NCBI RefSeq assembly: GCF_012847295.1
Contig: NZ_JABBDY010000002.1
Location: forward strand, 806,001-870,000
Origin: Microbacterium sp. MF43
GTDB taxonomy: Bacteria; Actinomycetota; Actinomycetes; Actinomycetales; Microbacteriaceae
Reading direction: 5' to 3'
Length of the DNA: 64,000 bases
In this document: piece by piece, positions 25,527 to 34,739 of the stretch
Position numbering within the stretch: position 1 is the first letter of the stretch
Layout: each line of letters opens with the position of its first letter
Position numbers and translations under genes: made by a program
Notes under the pieces: model-generated
Database searches by the model: none
What the model saw: only the letters and a program-made list of their open reading frames with translations
What the model was told of the DNA's origin: nothing

Positions 25527-27697
25527 TAAAACTTCACGCCGATCAGAAAGTCCGCGCTGATGCGGATGATGCGGCGTTTACCGTGCACCTGCGCAAGGCC
25601 GGGACAAGTGTCGTGTTCGCCCGCGACATCTTCGGACTACCGGCGGTGGTCCACTGGGGCGCCGAACTGAGCGACGCCGACCTGCCCGGCCTTCTCGCGA
25701 CTTCGCAGCCCGCAGTGATGAACAGCTCGATCGACATCCCGCGCACGTTCTCGATCGCGGCCGGCCGGACCTTCGGCTGGTCCGGAACACCGACCCTCAA
25801 GGCGCACGATGATGACGTCCAGCTCGAGGGCTTCACCCTCGTCGACGCCGACAGTGACGGTGCCGAGGCACGGTTCGCCGTCCGCGATGCGGGCGAGACG
25901 GTGGAAGCGGTCTTCACCTATCGCTTGGATGTCGGGGCGATCCTCCACGCCAGCATCGAGATCGAGAACCTCTCCCCCCGGTGGGTCGATGTGGACGCCG
26001 TCCGCGCGCTGATGCCACTTCCTGCGCGCGCCAGCGAGCTGATGGACTTCACCGGGCGCTGGACGCACGAGCGTCATCCGCAACGGTCCGAGGTGCGCGA
26101 CGGGACCTGGATCCGCTCCTCTCGACGCGGCCGGCCAGGGCACGATTCATCGTTCCTGACGCTCGTGGGCACTCCGGGATTCTCGTTTCGCGTCGGCGAG
26201 GTGTGGGCCGCGCACATCGCATGGAGCGGAAACCAGGAGACGCTGGTCGAGCGCCTCCCCGAAGGCGCCGGAGTGCATCGCACGGTCCTTGGCGCGGGTG
26301 AGTTGCTGGATGCCGGCGAGGTGGGGCTGGCGCCGCACGACACATATCGGTCGCCCACGGTGATGTTCGCGTGGAGTGACACCGGGATCGATGGCATCAC
26401 CGCCCGATTCCACACCTCGATCCGCTCACGCCCGCAGCACCCGCGTTCACCGCGGCCACTGCTGCTGAACACCTGGGAGGCTGTCTACTTCGACCACGAC
26501 CTGGACACCCTCACGAATCTCGCCGACATCTCCGCTGAGGTCGGCGTCGAACGTTTCGTCCTGGACGACGGCTGGTTCCACGGTCGACGCAGCGACACCG
26601 CCGGATTGGGCGACTGGCACGTCGACAAGACCGTCTGGCCTGACGGGCTCCGCCCGCTCTCCGATCGAGTGCATGCGCTGGGCATGCAGTTCGGCCTGTG
26701 GTTCGAGCCCGAGATGGTGAACCCCGACTCCGACCTGGCCCGGGAGCACCCCGAATGGATCCTGCGCGAACTCCCGATCCTGGAATCACGACACCAGCAT
26801 GTACTGGACTTCTCTCGAGAGGAGGTCGTCACGTTCATCGTCGACCGCCTCGACGACATCATCGCGGCCGCCGGCGTGGACTTCGTCAAGTGGGATCACA
26901 ACCGCGACCTCCATGCGGCGCTCGGCGGACGGGGAAGCCGGCAGGTGCACAGCCACACGCACGGTGTCTATCGGGCCTTCGAGGAGATCCGGCGGCGGCA
27001 TCCGCATCTCGAGATCGAATCCTGCGCCAGCGGCGGCGCCCGCGCGGACCTCGGCATCCTGCAGTTCACGGATCGAGTGTGGGCGTCTGACTGCAACGAC
27101 CCCGTCGAACGACAGCAGATTCAGCGGTGGACTCAGACGCTGCTGCCCCCCGAGTTGATCGGTGCGCACGTCGGCCCTGCGGAGTCGCACACGACCCATC
27201 GCCACGCCGACTTCTCGTTCCGTGCGGTCACCGCTCTGTTCGGCCACGCGGGGCTGGAATGGGATCTGCGCGGCGCCTCCGCCGAAGAGCTGACCGCCAT
27301 TACGGCGTGGACCACGCTGTACCGGGAACTCCGGGGTCTGCTTCACGCCGGGACGACGGTCCGCGGTGATGCCGTCGATAGCGGCACGCTTCTGCATGGC
27401 ATCGTGAGCCCCGACCGGAGCGAAGCTGTATTCGCGTGGGTCCGCACGGAAACCAGCACAACGGCCCACTCGCCGCGGGTCCAGATTCCGGGATTGGATT
27501 CTGCGAGGTCCTATCGGGTACGCGTGCGCGAGGAGGTCGGCCGGGCCAGTCGACACCAGATCGCAGACCCAGCCTGGCTCGACGATTCCAGCGAACTCAC
27601 CCTCACCGGCGCCGTCCTGGCGCAAGGGCTTCCACTGCCTGTGCTGAATCCGGGTCAGGCGCTCTTGCTGCACTTCACGAGCGACACCGAGGCCTAG
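25514..27697 (+). CDS. GH36 alpha-galactosidase
   Basis: 727 residues, full length for GH36. N-terminal beta supersandwich, then a TIM barrel with NTWEAVYFDHD, FVLDDGWFHGRR, the nucleophile Asp in VKWDHNRD near residue 465, the ESCASGG motif near 505 and the acid/base Asp in WASDCNDP near 527, then a C-terminal beta domain. It hydrolyses terminal alpha-1,6-galactose from raffinose-type sugars, in the cytoplasm since no signal is present. Divergent from the GH97/importer operon with 67 bases between. No strong ribosome site precedes ATG 25514, and that start codon lies within the neighbouring promoter. Confidence 0.93.
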   Translation: MTSSIKLHADQKVRADADDAAFTVHLRKAGTSVVFARDIFGLPAVVHWGAELSDADLPGLLATSQPAVMNSSIDIPRTFSIAAGRTFGWSGTPTLKAHDDDVQLEGFTLVDADSDGAEARFAVRDAGETVEAVFTYRLDVGAILHASIEIENLSPRWVDVDAVRALMPLPARASELMDFTGRWTHERHPQRSEVRDGTWIRSSRRGRPGHDSSFLTLVGTPGFSFRVGEVWAAHIAWSGNQETLVERLPEGAGVHRTVLGAGELLDAGEVGLAPHDTYRSPTVMFAWSDTGIDGITARFHTSIRSRPQHPRSPRPLLLNTWEAVYFDHDLDTLTNLADISAEVGVERFVLDDGWFHGRRSDTAGLGDWHVDKTVWPDGLRPLSDRVHALGMQFGLWFEPEMVNPDSDLAREHPEWILRELPILESRHQHVLDFSREEVVTFIVDRLDDIIAAAGVDFVKWDHNRDLHAALGGRGSRQVHSHTHGVYRAFEEIRRRHPHLEIESCASGGARADLGILQFTDRVWASDCNDPVERQQIQRWTQTLLPPELIGAHVGPAESHTTHRHADFSFRAVTALFGHAGLEWDLRGASAEELTAITAWTTLYRELRGLLHAGTTVRGDAVDSGTLLHGIVSPDRSEAVFAWVRTETSTTAHSPRVQIPGLDSARSYRVRVREEVGRASRHQIADPAWLDDSSELTLTGAVLAQGLPLPVLNPGQALLLHFTSDTEA

Positions 27698-27710
27698 AGC
27701 ACGATCAGGA

Positions 27711-27740
27711 TGGGGGCGGCCGACGAGTCGACCACCCCCA
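27711..27740. terminator. Bidirectional terminator candidate between convergent genes
   Basis: TGGGGGCGG and CCACCCCCA pair as a 9-base stem with one mismatch around a 12-base loop, in the 50-base gap between the convergent GH36 and GH97 genes. There is no T-run, as is common in actinomycetes. Confidence 0.45.
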
Positions 27741-27747
27741 CCCATGT

Positions 27748-30462
27748 CTACTGCCGCACGATGATGCGGTCGATGTCCGGGCTGTACCCGCCCGCCGAGT
27801 CGAACGTGATCACGTTCGCGCCGGCAGAGAGCGGCAGATGCACGGTCTGGGTGCTGACATCGTTCCAGTCGGCAGTGACCGGGAATGTCACCGTGATCGG
27901 AGCTCCGCCGTTGACGCGAATCTGCACCGTTCGCACCGATGCCGATGCGTAACGGATGTGGACCGTCGTCGAGCCCGCCTGCTGCGCATGCACGCCGTTG
28001 AATGCCAGTGTCGACGCCCCGTAGAGATTGCCGACCTTCTGGCCCGAACACTCCGGACCGGTGCACGAGGCCACTGAGGCGTTCCCCGTACGTGTGTTGG
28101 CTGCGGATTCGGCTTCGTAGGATCGCAGCACCATGATGCGGTCGATGTCTGGAGCGTAAGCGGCCCCTCCGATCGTGACCGTGTTGGCGCCGGCCGCCAG
28201 GGTCACCGGCACTTCGACGTCGCGCACGATGTCCCATCCGCTCGGGTTGCCGGCGTTGCCCTTGCCGGAACGGGGTGGGCTCACGGTCTGCGCTGCTCCC
28301 CCGTTCACCGACACTGTGAAGGACCGCGGATCCTCGGAGAGATAACCGATGCGCAGTACGTAGGCTCCGGAAGCGGGCGCCTGGACGCCGTTGAAGCGAA
28401 CGGTGCCGCCGTTGCCGACGCTGCCGACTTTGGAACCGCCCGAGCATCCCGGGCATGTCACCACCGCGGCGCCTCCCGCGAGTGTGTTGCCGGACGCGTC
28501 CGCCTCGAGCACCCGGTCGCTCGAACCGTTGAAGCGGAGCGGAGTGGCACTAATGTGCACCGCGAGCCCACCGTGCGCGCGGACTGGTATCGACAGGGTC
28601 GACGAAGATGTCACCGTCCGCGTCTCGGTCACGATCTCGCGATCGCTGGCGCCGTCCTTGAAGAGCGTGGCGGTGTAACTCCCCGAGCCGAGGAACGAGA
28701 GTGGGATGCTCGTCGTCCGGGCGGCGTCGGAAACGGAGCCGATGAACCAGTCTGCGCCGGACCGACGAGCGATCGTGGCATAGTCGTCCGGGAAGCCCTC
28801 GACGAGCCGACCCTCGTCCCACACCGTCGGGACCGCGCTCAGCAGGTGCCGCCCAACCCACGTCTCATATGCCGCGGCGGAGTCGGCAAAGTGCTGCATA
28901 GCCGAACTGAACAGCACACTCTGCGCGAGCTGATGCGCGTGCGTTGTCAGCAGATTCGAGTTGGAGAAGATGACGGGTGTCATGTCCATGCCACCGACGG
29001 CGTTCCGGGTGAACGGATAGGTCGCGGAGTCGGCTGCTGTGGGTGGTCGCCCGTACTTGTACTGCTCGCTCCCAAGAATTGCCTCCGAGGTGATCAGGTT
29101 GGGGTATGTCCTGTTCTCGCCCGCCGGCTTCGTGCTGCCGTGGAAGTTCACGAGCACCTTCGCCTGCAGCGCAGCCTTGGCGATGCGGTCGTACAAGGCC
29201 ATGGTGTCCAGGCGATCGGACTGCATGAAGTCGATCTTCACGCCCGCGACCCCGCGGTTGGCGATCGACTGCATCGCGGTGTCGAGCTGAGCCTGGGAGT
29301 AGTAAGTGCCGTTGCTGTTGACGTAGTCGCCCTTGTTCTTCCAGATGAACACGCCGATATCGCGTTTCTTCCCATAGGCGACGATCTGCTCGATCGATCC
29401 GTTGGTGTCGTTGTAGCAGCAGTCGACGGTGACGTACTGCATTCCCAACTGCTCGGCGACGTCGATGTACTCCTTCTGCGAGCGCACCATGTCGTCACCG
29501 TCCGACGCCTTCTCCTCGTTGGACCACCATGACCACAGCGCCTTGCCCGGTCGGATCCAGGACGTATCCGTCCCGGCGGCAGGGGCCGGATTCAGGTCGG
29601 TGATCAGGCTCGTATTGACGATCGAATCGAGCGAGGAGCTGGCCGCGATCACCCGCCAAGGCGTGGTGAATGTTCCCGTGGTCGGCACCTGCGTACCCGC
29701 CGTCGAAGTGTCGAAGACGTTGCCGTCCGGTCCGGGAAGCTGCACCTTGAGCGTCCGGTTGTTGTTGCCCTGCGCATCGAGCCGCGTCGCCGGGTAGGTG
29801 GGGTTCACGTACACGGCGGCTTCAGAGATCAGAGCCCACTTGGCGTTGTTCGCAAGGCTCGCGAGGGTCGGCATCGCGAAATGCCGCGTACCCATCGACG
29901 CGGCCGAGACGTACGGGTACTTGTCTTCGTAGTCTTTCGCGTGACGGTAGTCGCTGGCCCAGAGGCCGGTATTGACCGGGAGCGCGACGGTCGTGGCCTC
30001 TCGGGTGATGTTGGTGGCCCCCACACCCGTGACCTCGTAACGGAATGCCACGCCGTCGTTCTGTGCGCGTGCGACCACTGCAAGCTGTGCACCTCCCCGG
30101 GTGAAGGAGAGCGTCATCTGGTTCGCGGATGACGTTACGGGACCGTCGAACTGCTCGACCAGGGCATAGCTCTGATTGACCTGGGTGTTGGTCTCCGCCC
30201 CGAACACAAGGCTCGTCGATAGATCGACCGCGGCGGTCACGACACCCATCTTGGATGCGTCGACGATGGGAACACCACCCTGCACGACCGAGTACGTCAG
30301 CGAGCCGTCGTTCTCGTGACGCACGGTGAGCGAGGTCTGACCGTCCGGCGAAGTGACCGTGTGGATTGTGAGTGCCGCTGCCGACTGGTCTGGCGCGATC
30401 ACCCCTATGGACAGGACCAACGCTGCCGCCGTGGCGAGCGCAGTCCGCTGAAGAGTCGCCAT
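27748..30462 (-). CDS. Secreted GH97 glycoside hydrolase with two CBM35-like modules
   Basis: 904 residues. A Sec signal (residues 1-30, ending SAAA) leads to a GH97 N-domain, TIM barrel and C-domain: PGKALWSWWSNE near 328, VTVDCCYND, nucleophile Asp in GVAGVKIDFMQSD, NFHGSTKPAG. After about residue 640 come two CBM35-type beta-jelly-roll modules, each with a C-x-x-C pair (TCPGCSGG, SCTGPECSG) and repeated NGVxA and PDIDRI motifs. Probably releases alpha-linked galactose outside the cell for the importer. ATG 30462 is preferred over 30465 because GGAG then lies 5 bases upstream. Cytoplasmic counterpart at 23011-25446. Confidence 0.88.
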   Translation of the reverse strand: MATLQRTALATAAALVLSIGVIAPDQSAAALTIHTVTSPDGQTSLTVRHENDGSLTYSVVQGGVPIVDASKMGVVTAAVDLSTSLVFGAETNTQVNQSYALVEQFDGPVTSSANQMTLSFTRGGAQLAVVARAQNDGVAFRYEVTGVGATNITREATTVALPVNTGLWASDYRHAKDYEDKYPYVSAASMGTRHFAMPTLASLANNAKWALISEAAVYVNPTYPATRLDAQGNNNRTLKVQLPGPDGNVFDTSTAGTQVPTTGTFTTPWRVIAASSSLDSIVNTSLITDLNPAPAAGTDTSWIRPGKALWSWWSNEEKASDGDDMVRSQKEYIDVAEQLGMQYVTVDCCYNDTNGSIEQIVAYGKKRDIGVFIWKNKGDYVNSNGTYYSQAQLDTAMQSIANRGVAGVKIDFMQSDRLDTMALYDRIAKAALQAKVLVNFHGSTKPAGENRTYPNLITSEAILGSEQYKYGRPPTAADSATYPFTRNAVGGMDMTPVIFSNSNLLTTHAHQLAQSVLFSSAMQHFADSAAAYETWVGRHLLSAVPTVWDEGRLVEGFPDDYATIARRSGADWFIGSVSDAARTTSIPLSFLGSGSYTATLFKDGASDREIVTETRTVTSSSTLSIPVRAHGGLAVHISATPLRFNGSSDRVLEADASGNTLAGGAAVVTCPGCSGGSKVGSVGNGGTVRFNGVQAPASGAYVLRIGYLSEDPRSFTVSVNGGAAQTVSPPRSGKGNAGNPSGWDIVRDVEVPVTLAAGANTVTIGGAAYAPDIDRIMVLRSYEAESAANTRTGNASVASCTGPECSGQKVGNLYGASTLAFNGVHAQQAGSTTVHIRYASASVRTVQIRVNGGAPITVTFPVTADWNDVSTQTVHLPLSAGANVITFDSAGGYSPDIDRIIVRQ

Positions 30463-30500
30463 CATGGCTCCTTCCGCGCTCGCGCCGTCGCGAACGCGCG

Positions 30501-30535
30501 ACTATATTGACAATATAAAGTTATGTCGTCAAGTA
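30501..30535 (-). promoter_or_regulatory. Promoter of secreted GH97 with shared TACTTGACG motif
   Basis: Minus-strand TACTTGACGACAT has -35 TTGACG (30527-30532); CAATAT (17-base spacer) or TATAGT (20-base spacer) may serve as -10. The 13-base block matches the one at 25514-25526 except at one position. The surrounding ATATTGACAATATAAAG is unusually AT-rich for this genome. Confidence 0.5.
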
Positions 30536-30573
30536 ACTATGAAAGTGAATCAATCACGCGACTGGAGTGATGA

Positions 30574-31065
30574 ATGCGTGTTCTGCTCGCCGGTGGCGCC
30601 GGTTACATCGGATCCCATACAGCCGTTGCGCTCGTCGAAGCCGGACACGACGCCGTGATGCTCGATGAGCTGTCGAACGCCTCCGCCACGACGGCAGACC
30701 GAATCGCGCAGATCACTGGGACCTCGGTGCCACTGGTCGTGGGAGATGCGGCCGCCGACGCCGCCGTCGTCTCCGCCTTCGGAGAGCACGGGCCGTTCGA
30801 TGCAATCGTCCATCTGCGGCGTTCAAGGCCGTCGGGGCAGTCGATGCAGATGCCCTTGCAGTGGTACGCGAACAACCTACGCACCACATGGGCGTTGCTG
30901 CGAGTGGGATTGGCACGCGGGAGCGGGAGGTTCCTCTTCTCCAGCACCGGCACCGTGTATTCCGACCCGGCTGGGACGTTAGGTCCCCGCCGAGTGGTGG
31001 AAGCGCGGCATGAGGCGGCTAGGCAGTGCGGCCGGCGCGGGACATTGCGTCTGCGAAGCCGTTGA
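30574..31065 (+). pseudogene. galE: UDP-glucose 4-epimerase (galE) remnant
   Basis: The frame opens like an intact GalE: VLLAGGAGYIGSHTAVALVEAGHDAV, then VVGDAA and FDAIVHL. Near 30812 the frame is lost: the expected AAFKAVG appears one frame away, and homology returns later as YANNLRTTWALLRVG and FLFSSTGTVYSDP. After about 30990 nothing matches, so the YxxxK catalytic motif and the C-terminal half are missing (about 160 residues kept of about 330). Its presence next to the alpha-galactosidase genes fits a former Leloir-pathway link now decayed. Confidence 0.8.
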
Positions 31066-31396
31066 GCAGGAGTCGAGGCGGCGTCGTCCTCCGCGAACAG
31101 CGTCGAAGTGATCTCGGTGACGAGCGGAAGGACCTTGGCATCTGCGGGTGCGTCCATGCCGTTGGGGGTGTCGGATGTGATCGTGCGTCTCGGGTGAACA
31201 GTAACCCCTCGAGTCTTACGAGCAAGTACGCAGCGAGCGCCAGGTAGCCGCTCGCAGCGCTGAGCTCCTCGAAGCCGGCATGGCTGAAGCTGCGGAATGC
31301 CGCTTCGACCCCGATCGAGCGCACACGCGCTGAACACCATCGTTCGGTAACCGCTGGAACGATTCTGCTTCGCCTGGGTGCGGATGAAACTCTCGC
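31066..31396. other. Gene-poor stretch with possible decayed minus-strand gene
   Basis: No intact gene. On the minus strand from about 31320 to 31060 there is gene-like text (FEELSAASGYLALAAYLLV, then one frame over LPLVTEITSTLFAEDDA), which suggests a frameshifted remnant. I cannot name its family. Confidence 0.3.
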
Positions 31397-31445
31397 TTGA
31401 CACAACGAGTCCATTCGCTGTAATCCTTTACTGTAAACCTTTACA
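31397..31445 (+). promoter_or_regulatory. Promoter and tandem LacI-type operators
   Basis: TTGACA (31397-31402) is a consensus -35. The -10 region is covered by two abutting near-palindromes, TGTAATCCTTTACT (31419-31432) and TGTAAACCTTTACA (31432-31445), centres 13 bases apart. They lie immediately before the LacI gene and look like sites for that repressor, so the whole 10-kb operon should be autoregulated from here. Confidence 0.7.
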
Positions 31446-31457
31446 CCCTGGAGCGAT

Positions 31458-32456
31458 ATGCCTACGATCCACGACGCCGCTGCTGCTGCTGGCGTGTCGA
31501 CTGCGACTGTGTCGCGGGTGATCAACAACACCGGCCCGGTGTCGGATGCGGTGCGCGCCCGCGTGGAAAAGGCGATCGCGGAGATCGGCTACCGGCCGAA
31601 CGCCCTGGCCCGGTCGCTGCGCACGGAGAGCACCGGGACGATCGGGCTGATCGTGTCGAACATCCTGAACCCGTTCTTCACAGAGCTGGCGCGGGCCGCG
31701 GAAGACGCTGCCATCGACGCCGGATACACCGTGGTGCTGGGCAACTCCGACGAGCGGGCCGACAAGGAGAACCTCTATATTCGGCAGCTTCTGGAGAAGC
31801 GCGTGGACGGGTTGATCCTCAACCCCGCCGACGCCGCCTCAAACTACATAAGGGAGGTCGCCGACCGCGGCGTGCCGATCGTGCTGATCGACCGCAGCGT
31901 AGCGAATGTCAACGCTCCCCTGGTCACCGCAGACCCCGCCCCAGCAATCACCGATTTGGTTGCTCACCTGTGCGCGAGCGGATTCACCCGCCCGGCGATC
32001 ATTTCCGGACCGACGACGTTGAAGAACGGCCGCGACCGGTTCGATGCGTTCAGCCAGGCACTGCGTCTGAAGGGCATGGAGCTTTCGCCGGCGCGTGTGG
32101 CCGTGGGTGACTTCGAACGCGAGTCCGGCTATGTCGCGATGACGAGCCTGCTCGAGGCCGACCTTGCCCCGGATGTGGTGTTCGTCAGCAACGGCCGCAT
32201 GACCCTCGGCGCGCTGGAAGCAGCCCGCGCCCGCGGGGTGCGAATCGGACCCGGCGGTATGGGGATCGCCGCCTACGACGATGACCCGTTCTACTCCCTG
32301 CTCACGCCGTCGATCACTGCGATCGCGCAGCCGACCACCGAGCTCGGCGGAGCGGCGATGCGCACCCTTCTCGAGCTGATCCAAGGAGGTGAACCCGCCC
32401 GCACGCACAGCCTTCCCGCCCGCCTCATCGTCCGCGAATCGACAACAACTCCCTGA
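31458..32456 (+). CDS. LacI family transcriptional regulator
   Basis: 332 residues. LacI headpiece TIHDAAAAAGVSTATVSRVIN (residues 3-23) with the hinge helix NALARSLRTEST, then a periplasmic-binding-type sensor domain (TIGLIVSNILNPFFTELARAAE, VDGLILNPAD, GGMGIAAYDDDPF). Binds a sugar-like inducer. First gene of the operon that runs to 41809; the next gene starts 31 bases later. ATG 31458 has GGAG 7 bases upstream. Tandem operators precede it. Confidence 0.93.
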   Translation: MPTIHDAAAAAGVSTATVSRVINNTGPVSDAVRARVEKAIAEIGYRPNALARSLRTESTGTIGLIVSNILNPFFTELARAAEDAAIDAGYTVVLGNSDERADKENLYIRQLLEKRVDGLILNPADAASNYIREVADRGVPIVLIDRSVANVNAPLVTADPAPAITDLVAHLCASGFTRPAIISGPTTLKNGRDRFDAFSQALRLKGMELSPARVAVGDFERESGYVAMTSLLEADLAPDVVFVSNGRMTLGALEAARARGVRIGPGGMGIAAYDDDPFYSLLTPSITAIAQPTTELGGAAMRTLLELIQGGEPARTHSLPARLIVRESTTTP

Positions 32457-32487
32457 CAACCCTCAATCAAGACAGCGAGGTCTCGAC

Positions 32488-33792
32488 ATGAGCAATACCC
32501 GAAGCTTCCGCATCGCCGCCGGCATGCTGTCGGTCGGTCTTGCCGCCACCACCCTCACCGCCTGCGCCGTAGGCGGTGACACCCCTGACGACGGCCCGAT
32601 CGAACTGCAATTCCTTGGCGCGGAAGACATCTCCGCGTTCCAGCCAGCGATCGACGCCTACGAGAAGGACCACCCGAACGTCACCATCGTCTACAACGCC
32701 GTACCGTTCGCCCAGTTCAACAGCACCATCCAGGCGAGGATGTCCTCCAAGGACGCCTCCCTGGACCTGTACATGGTCGACGAGCCTCGGGTGCCCTTCC
32801 TGGGCGCCAGCGAGTACGTCGTCCCCTACCCCGGCGAAGCCAGCGACTACGAGGGGATCGTCAGCGACAGCGCCGTGGAAGCGGTCACCTGGGACGACAA
32901 GGTCTGGGCGCTGCCGCTGTGGACGTCCTCCCAGGTGCTGTACTACAACACAACCCTGCTCGACGCCGCCGGCATCCCCGCTCCCAGCGCCGACCCCGCG
33001 GACCGGCTCACCTGGGAGGAGCTCACCGACCTGGCCGCTGAGGCGCAGGCCGCCGGGGCACAGTGGGGCTTCTCGTTCCAGCAGGTGGATCGCTACTACC
33101 AGCTGCAGACGCTGCCCGAATCCCTTGGCGGCGGACCCGGCCTGACCGGAGACGACATGCTCACCCCCGACCTGGTCAACGACGGCTGGGTCGACGCGAT
33201 GAACTGGTACCACGACACGTTCGACTCCGGGCTGTCCCCGCGCGCCATCGAACCTGGCCAGATCCCGCCGCTGTTCACTGACGGCAACCTGGCATTCCTG
33301 GTCGGCACCCCCGTCTACGCCGCACTGCTGGCGGGCACGGAGAATCTCGAGTGGGGCGTGGCGCCGATGCCCGCGTTCGCAGACGGCGAGGCGTACACAC
33401 CGACCGATGGGTGGGCGCTGGGCGTCAACCCGTACTCAACCAAGCAGGAAGCGGCGTGGGACTTCATTCGCTACCTCACCCTCGACCCCGAGGGCAGCGC
33501 GCTGACCATCGAGGGCAAGCCCATCCCGTCGGCCAACAACGCCACCATGGACGCCTACCTGGCCAAGCTGCCCGAGCTGGCCGGCGGCCATGCGCCCCAA
33601 ATCTCGGACCTGGTCTCCTACGAGCTGGAGAACACCGCCATCCACCGTCCCCGCACCACCGGATACGTGGCCTTCGAAGAGATCATGAACAAGACGTTCG
33701 CCGACATCCGCAACGGCTCGGACGCCGAGGAACGGCTCACCCAGGCGCAGAACGACCTGTCGGCCGCGTTCGGTCGGGTGCCCGAGGGATGA
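32488..33792 (+). CDS. ABC transporter sugar-binding lipoprotein
   Basis: 434 residues from ATG 32488 (MSNTRSF; GAGG upstream). Signal ends T-L-T-A-C with the lipid Cys near residue 26. Strikingly similar to the binder at 46673-48010: both have APSADPADRLTWEE, DRYYQLQxLP, NDGWVDA and ELxNTAxxRxxTxGYVxFE at matching positions. The two importers therefore probably recognise related compounds. The stop overlaps the MalF start. Confidence 0.92.
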   Translation: MSNTRSFRIAAGMLSVGLAATTLTACAVGGDTPDDGPIELQFLGAEDISAFQPAIDAYEKDHPNVTIVYNAVPFAQFNSTIQARMSSKDASLDLYMVDEPRVPFLGASEYVVPYPGEASDYEGIVSDSAVEAVTWDDKVWALPLWTSSQVLYYNTTLLDAAGIPAPSADPADRLTWEELTDLAAEAQAAGAQWGFSFQQVDRYYQLQTLPESLGGGPGLTGDDMLTPDLVNDGWVDAMNWYHDTFDSGLSPRAIEPGQIPPLFTDGNLAFLVGTPVYAALLAGTENLEWGVAPMPAFADGEAYTPTDGWALGVNPYSTKQEAAWDFIRYLTLDPEGSALTIEGKPIPSANNATMDAYLAKLPELAGGHAPQISDLVSYELENTAIHRPRTTGYVAFEEIMNKTFADIRNGSDAEERLTQAQNDLSAAFGRVPEG

Positions 33793-34739
33793 GCATGACC
33801 ACCACCCGGACATCCGTCCACGACACCGTGGGGGTGCAGCCCCGACTGCACCCCCACGGGGCCCGGAGACGGCGGCGGCGCACCGGCCGCCGCGAAGCCC
33901 GCCTGGCACTGGCCTTCCTCGCACCGGCGCTTCTCGCCCTGATCCTGCTGCGAATCTGGCCCATGACCGCTGCCGCGCTGACGAGCTTCACTCCCCCGGG
34001 CGGCACAGACCTGGCCCAGCTCACCCTTGAAAACTTCCGGTTCCTATTCGCCGATGCCGGGTTCGCGAACATGGTGAGAGTCACCCTGCTGTTCTCGCTG
34101 ATCGTTAACCCGCTGCAGATCTTCCTCGCCCTTGCCCTGGCGGTGCTGCTCACCCAGAAGCTGCGCGGGGTCCGTGGCTGGCGGGTGATGGTGTTCCTTC
34201 CCGCCGCTGTTCCGCAGGCTGTCTCCGCCATCGTGTGGGGCGTCGCGATGCGACCGGACGGCCCCATCAACGGGTTTCTGGCCGTGCTGGGCATTCCGCC
34301 ACAACCGTTTCTCAGCAGCCCGAATCAGGCGCTGCTGTCGATCATCGTGATCGTGTCGTGGATCGGCGTCGGCTACTGGATGATGTTCCTGATCGCCGGG
34401 CTGCTGGACATCCCCGCGATGTACACCGAAGCGGCCGCCCTCGACGGCGCCGGATGGTGGTCGACGTTCTGGAACGTCACCCTGCCGCAGCTGCGCAGGC
34501 CGCTCGCGTTCGTGCTGGTCGCCGACACCGTCGCGAACTTCCTCGTCTTCGCGCCGGTGCACATCCTCACCCGCGGCGGCCCGGAGGGCTCCACCGACCT
34601 CGTGATGTACGAGATCTACACCCGCGCCTACCAATTCGGCGACCTGTCGCTGGCGGCAGCGGAAACCGTGCTGCTCGTCTCGCTGGTGATCGCCATCGTC
34701 TCCGTCCAGTTCCGCCTGCTCCCGGGAAGAACCGACTGA
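33789..34739 (+). CDS. CUT1 ABC sugar transporter permease, MalF-like
   Basis: 316 residues. ATG 33789 overlaps the binder stop (ATGA); MTTTRTS at 33795 is an alternative. A basic N-terminus (ARRRRRRTGRREAR) precedes the first helix LALAFLAPALLALILL. EAA loop MYTEAAALDGAGWWSTFWNVTLP. Close paralog of 45672-46616, with which it shares the GFxxRPDGPxNGxLxxxGxPxQPFLxSPxQAL segment. Confidence 0.9.
   Translation: MSMTTTRTSVHDTVGVQPRLHPHGARRRRRRTGRREARLALAFLAPALLALILLRIWPMTAAALTSFTPPGGTDLAQLTLENFRFLFADAGFANMVRVTLLFSLIVNPLQIFLALALAVLLTQKLRGVRGWRVMVFLPAAVPQAVSAIVWGVAMRPDGPINGFLAVLGIPPQPFLSSPNQALLSIIVIVSWIGVGYWMMFLIAGLLDIPAMYTEAAALDGAGWWSTFWNVTLPQLRRPLAFVLVADTVANFLVFAPVHILTRGGPEGSTDLVMYEIYTRAYQFGDLSLAAAETVLLVSLVIAIVSVQFRLLPGRTD

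Noticed and set aside
31060-31321. Minus-strand frameshifted text (AASGYLALAAYLLV and LVTEITSTLFAEDDA)
   Set aside because: Looks like a decayed gene but no family could be named, so left within the gene-poor entry.
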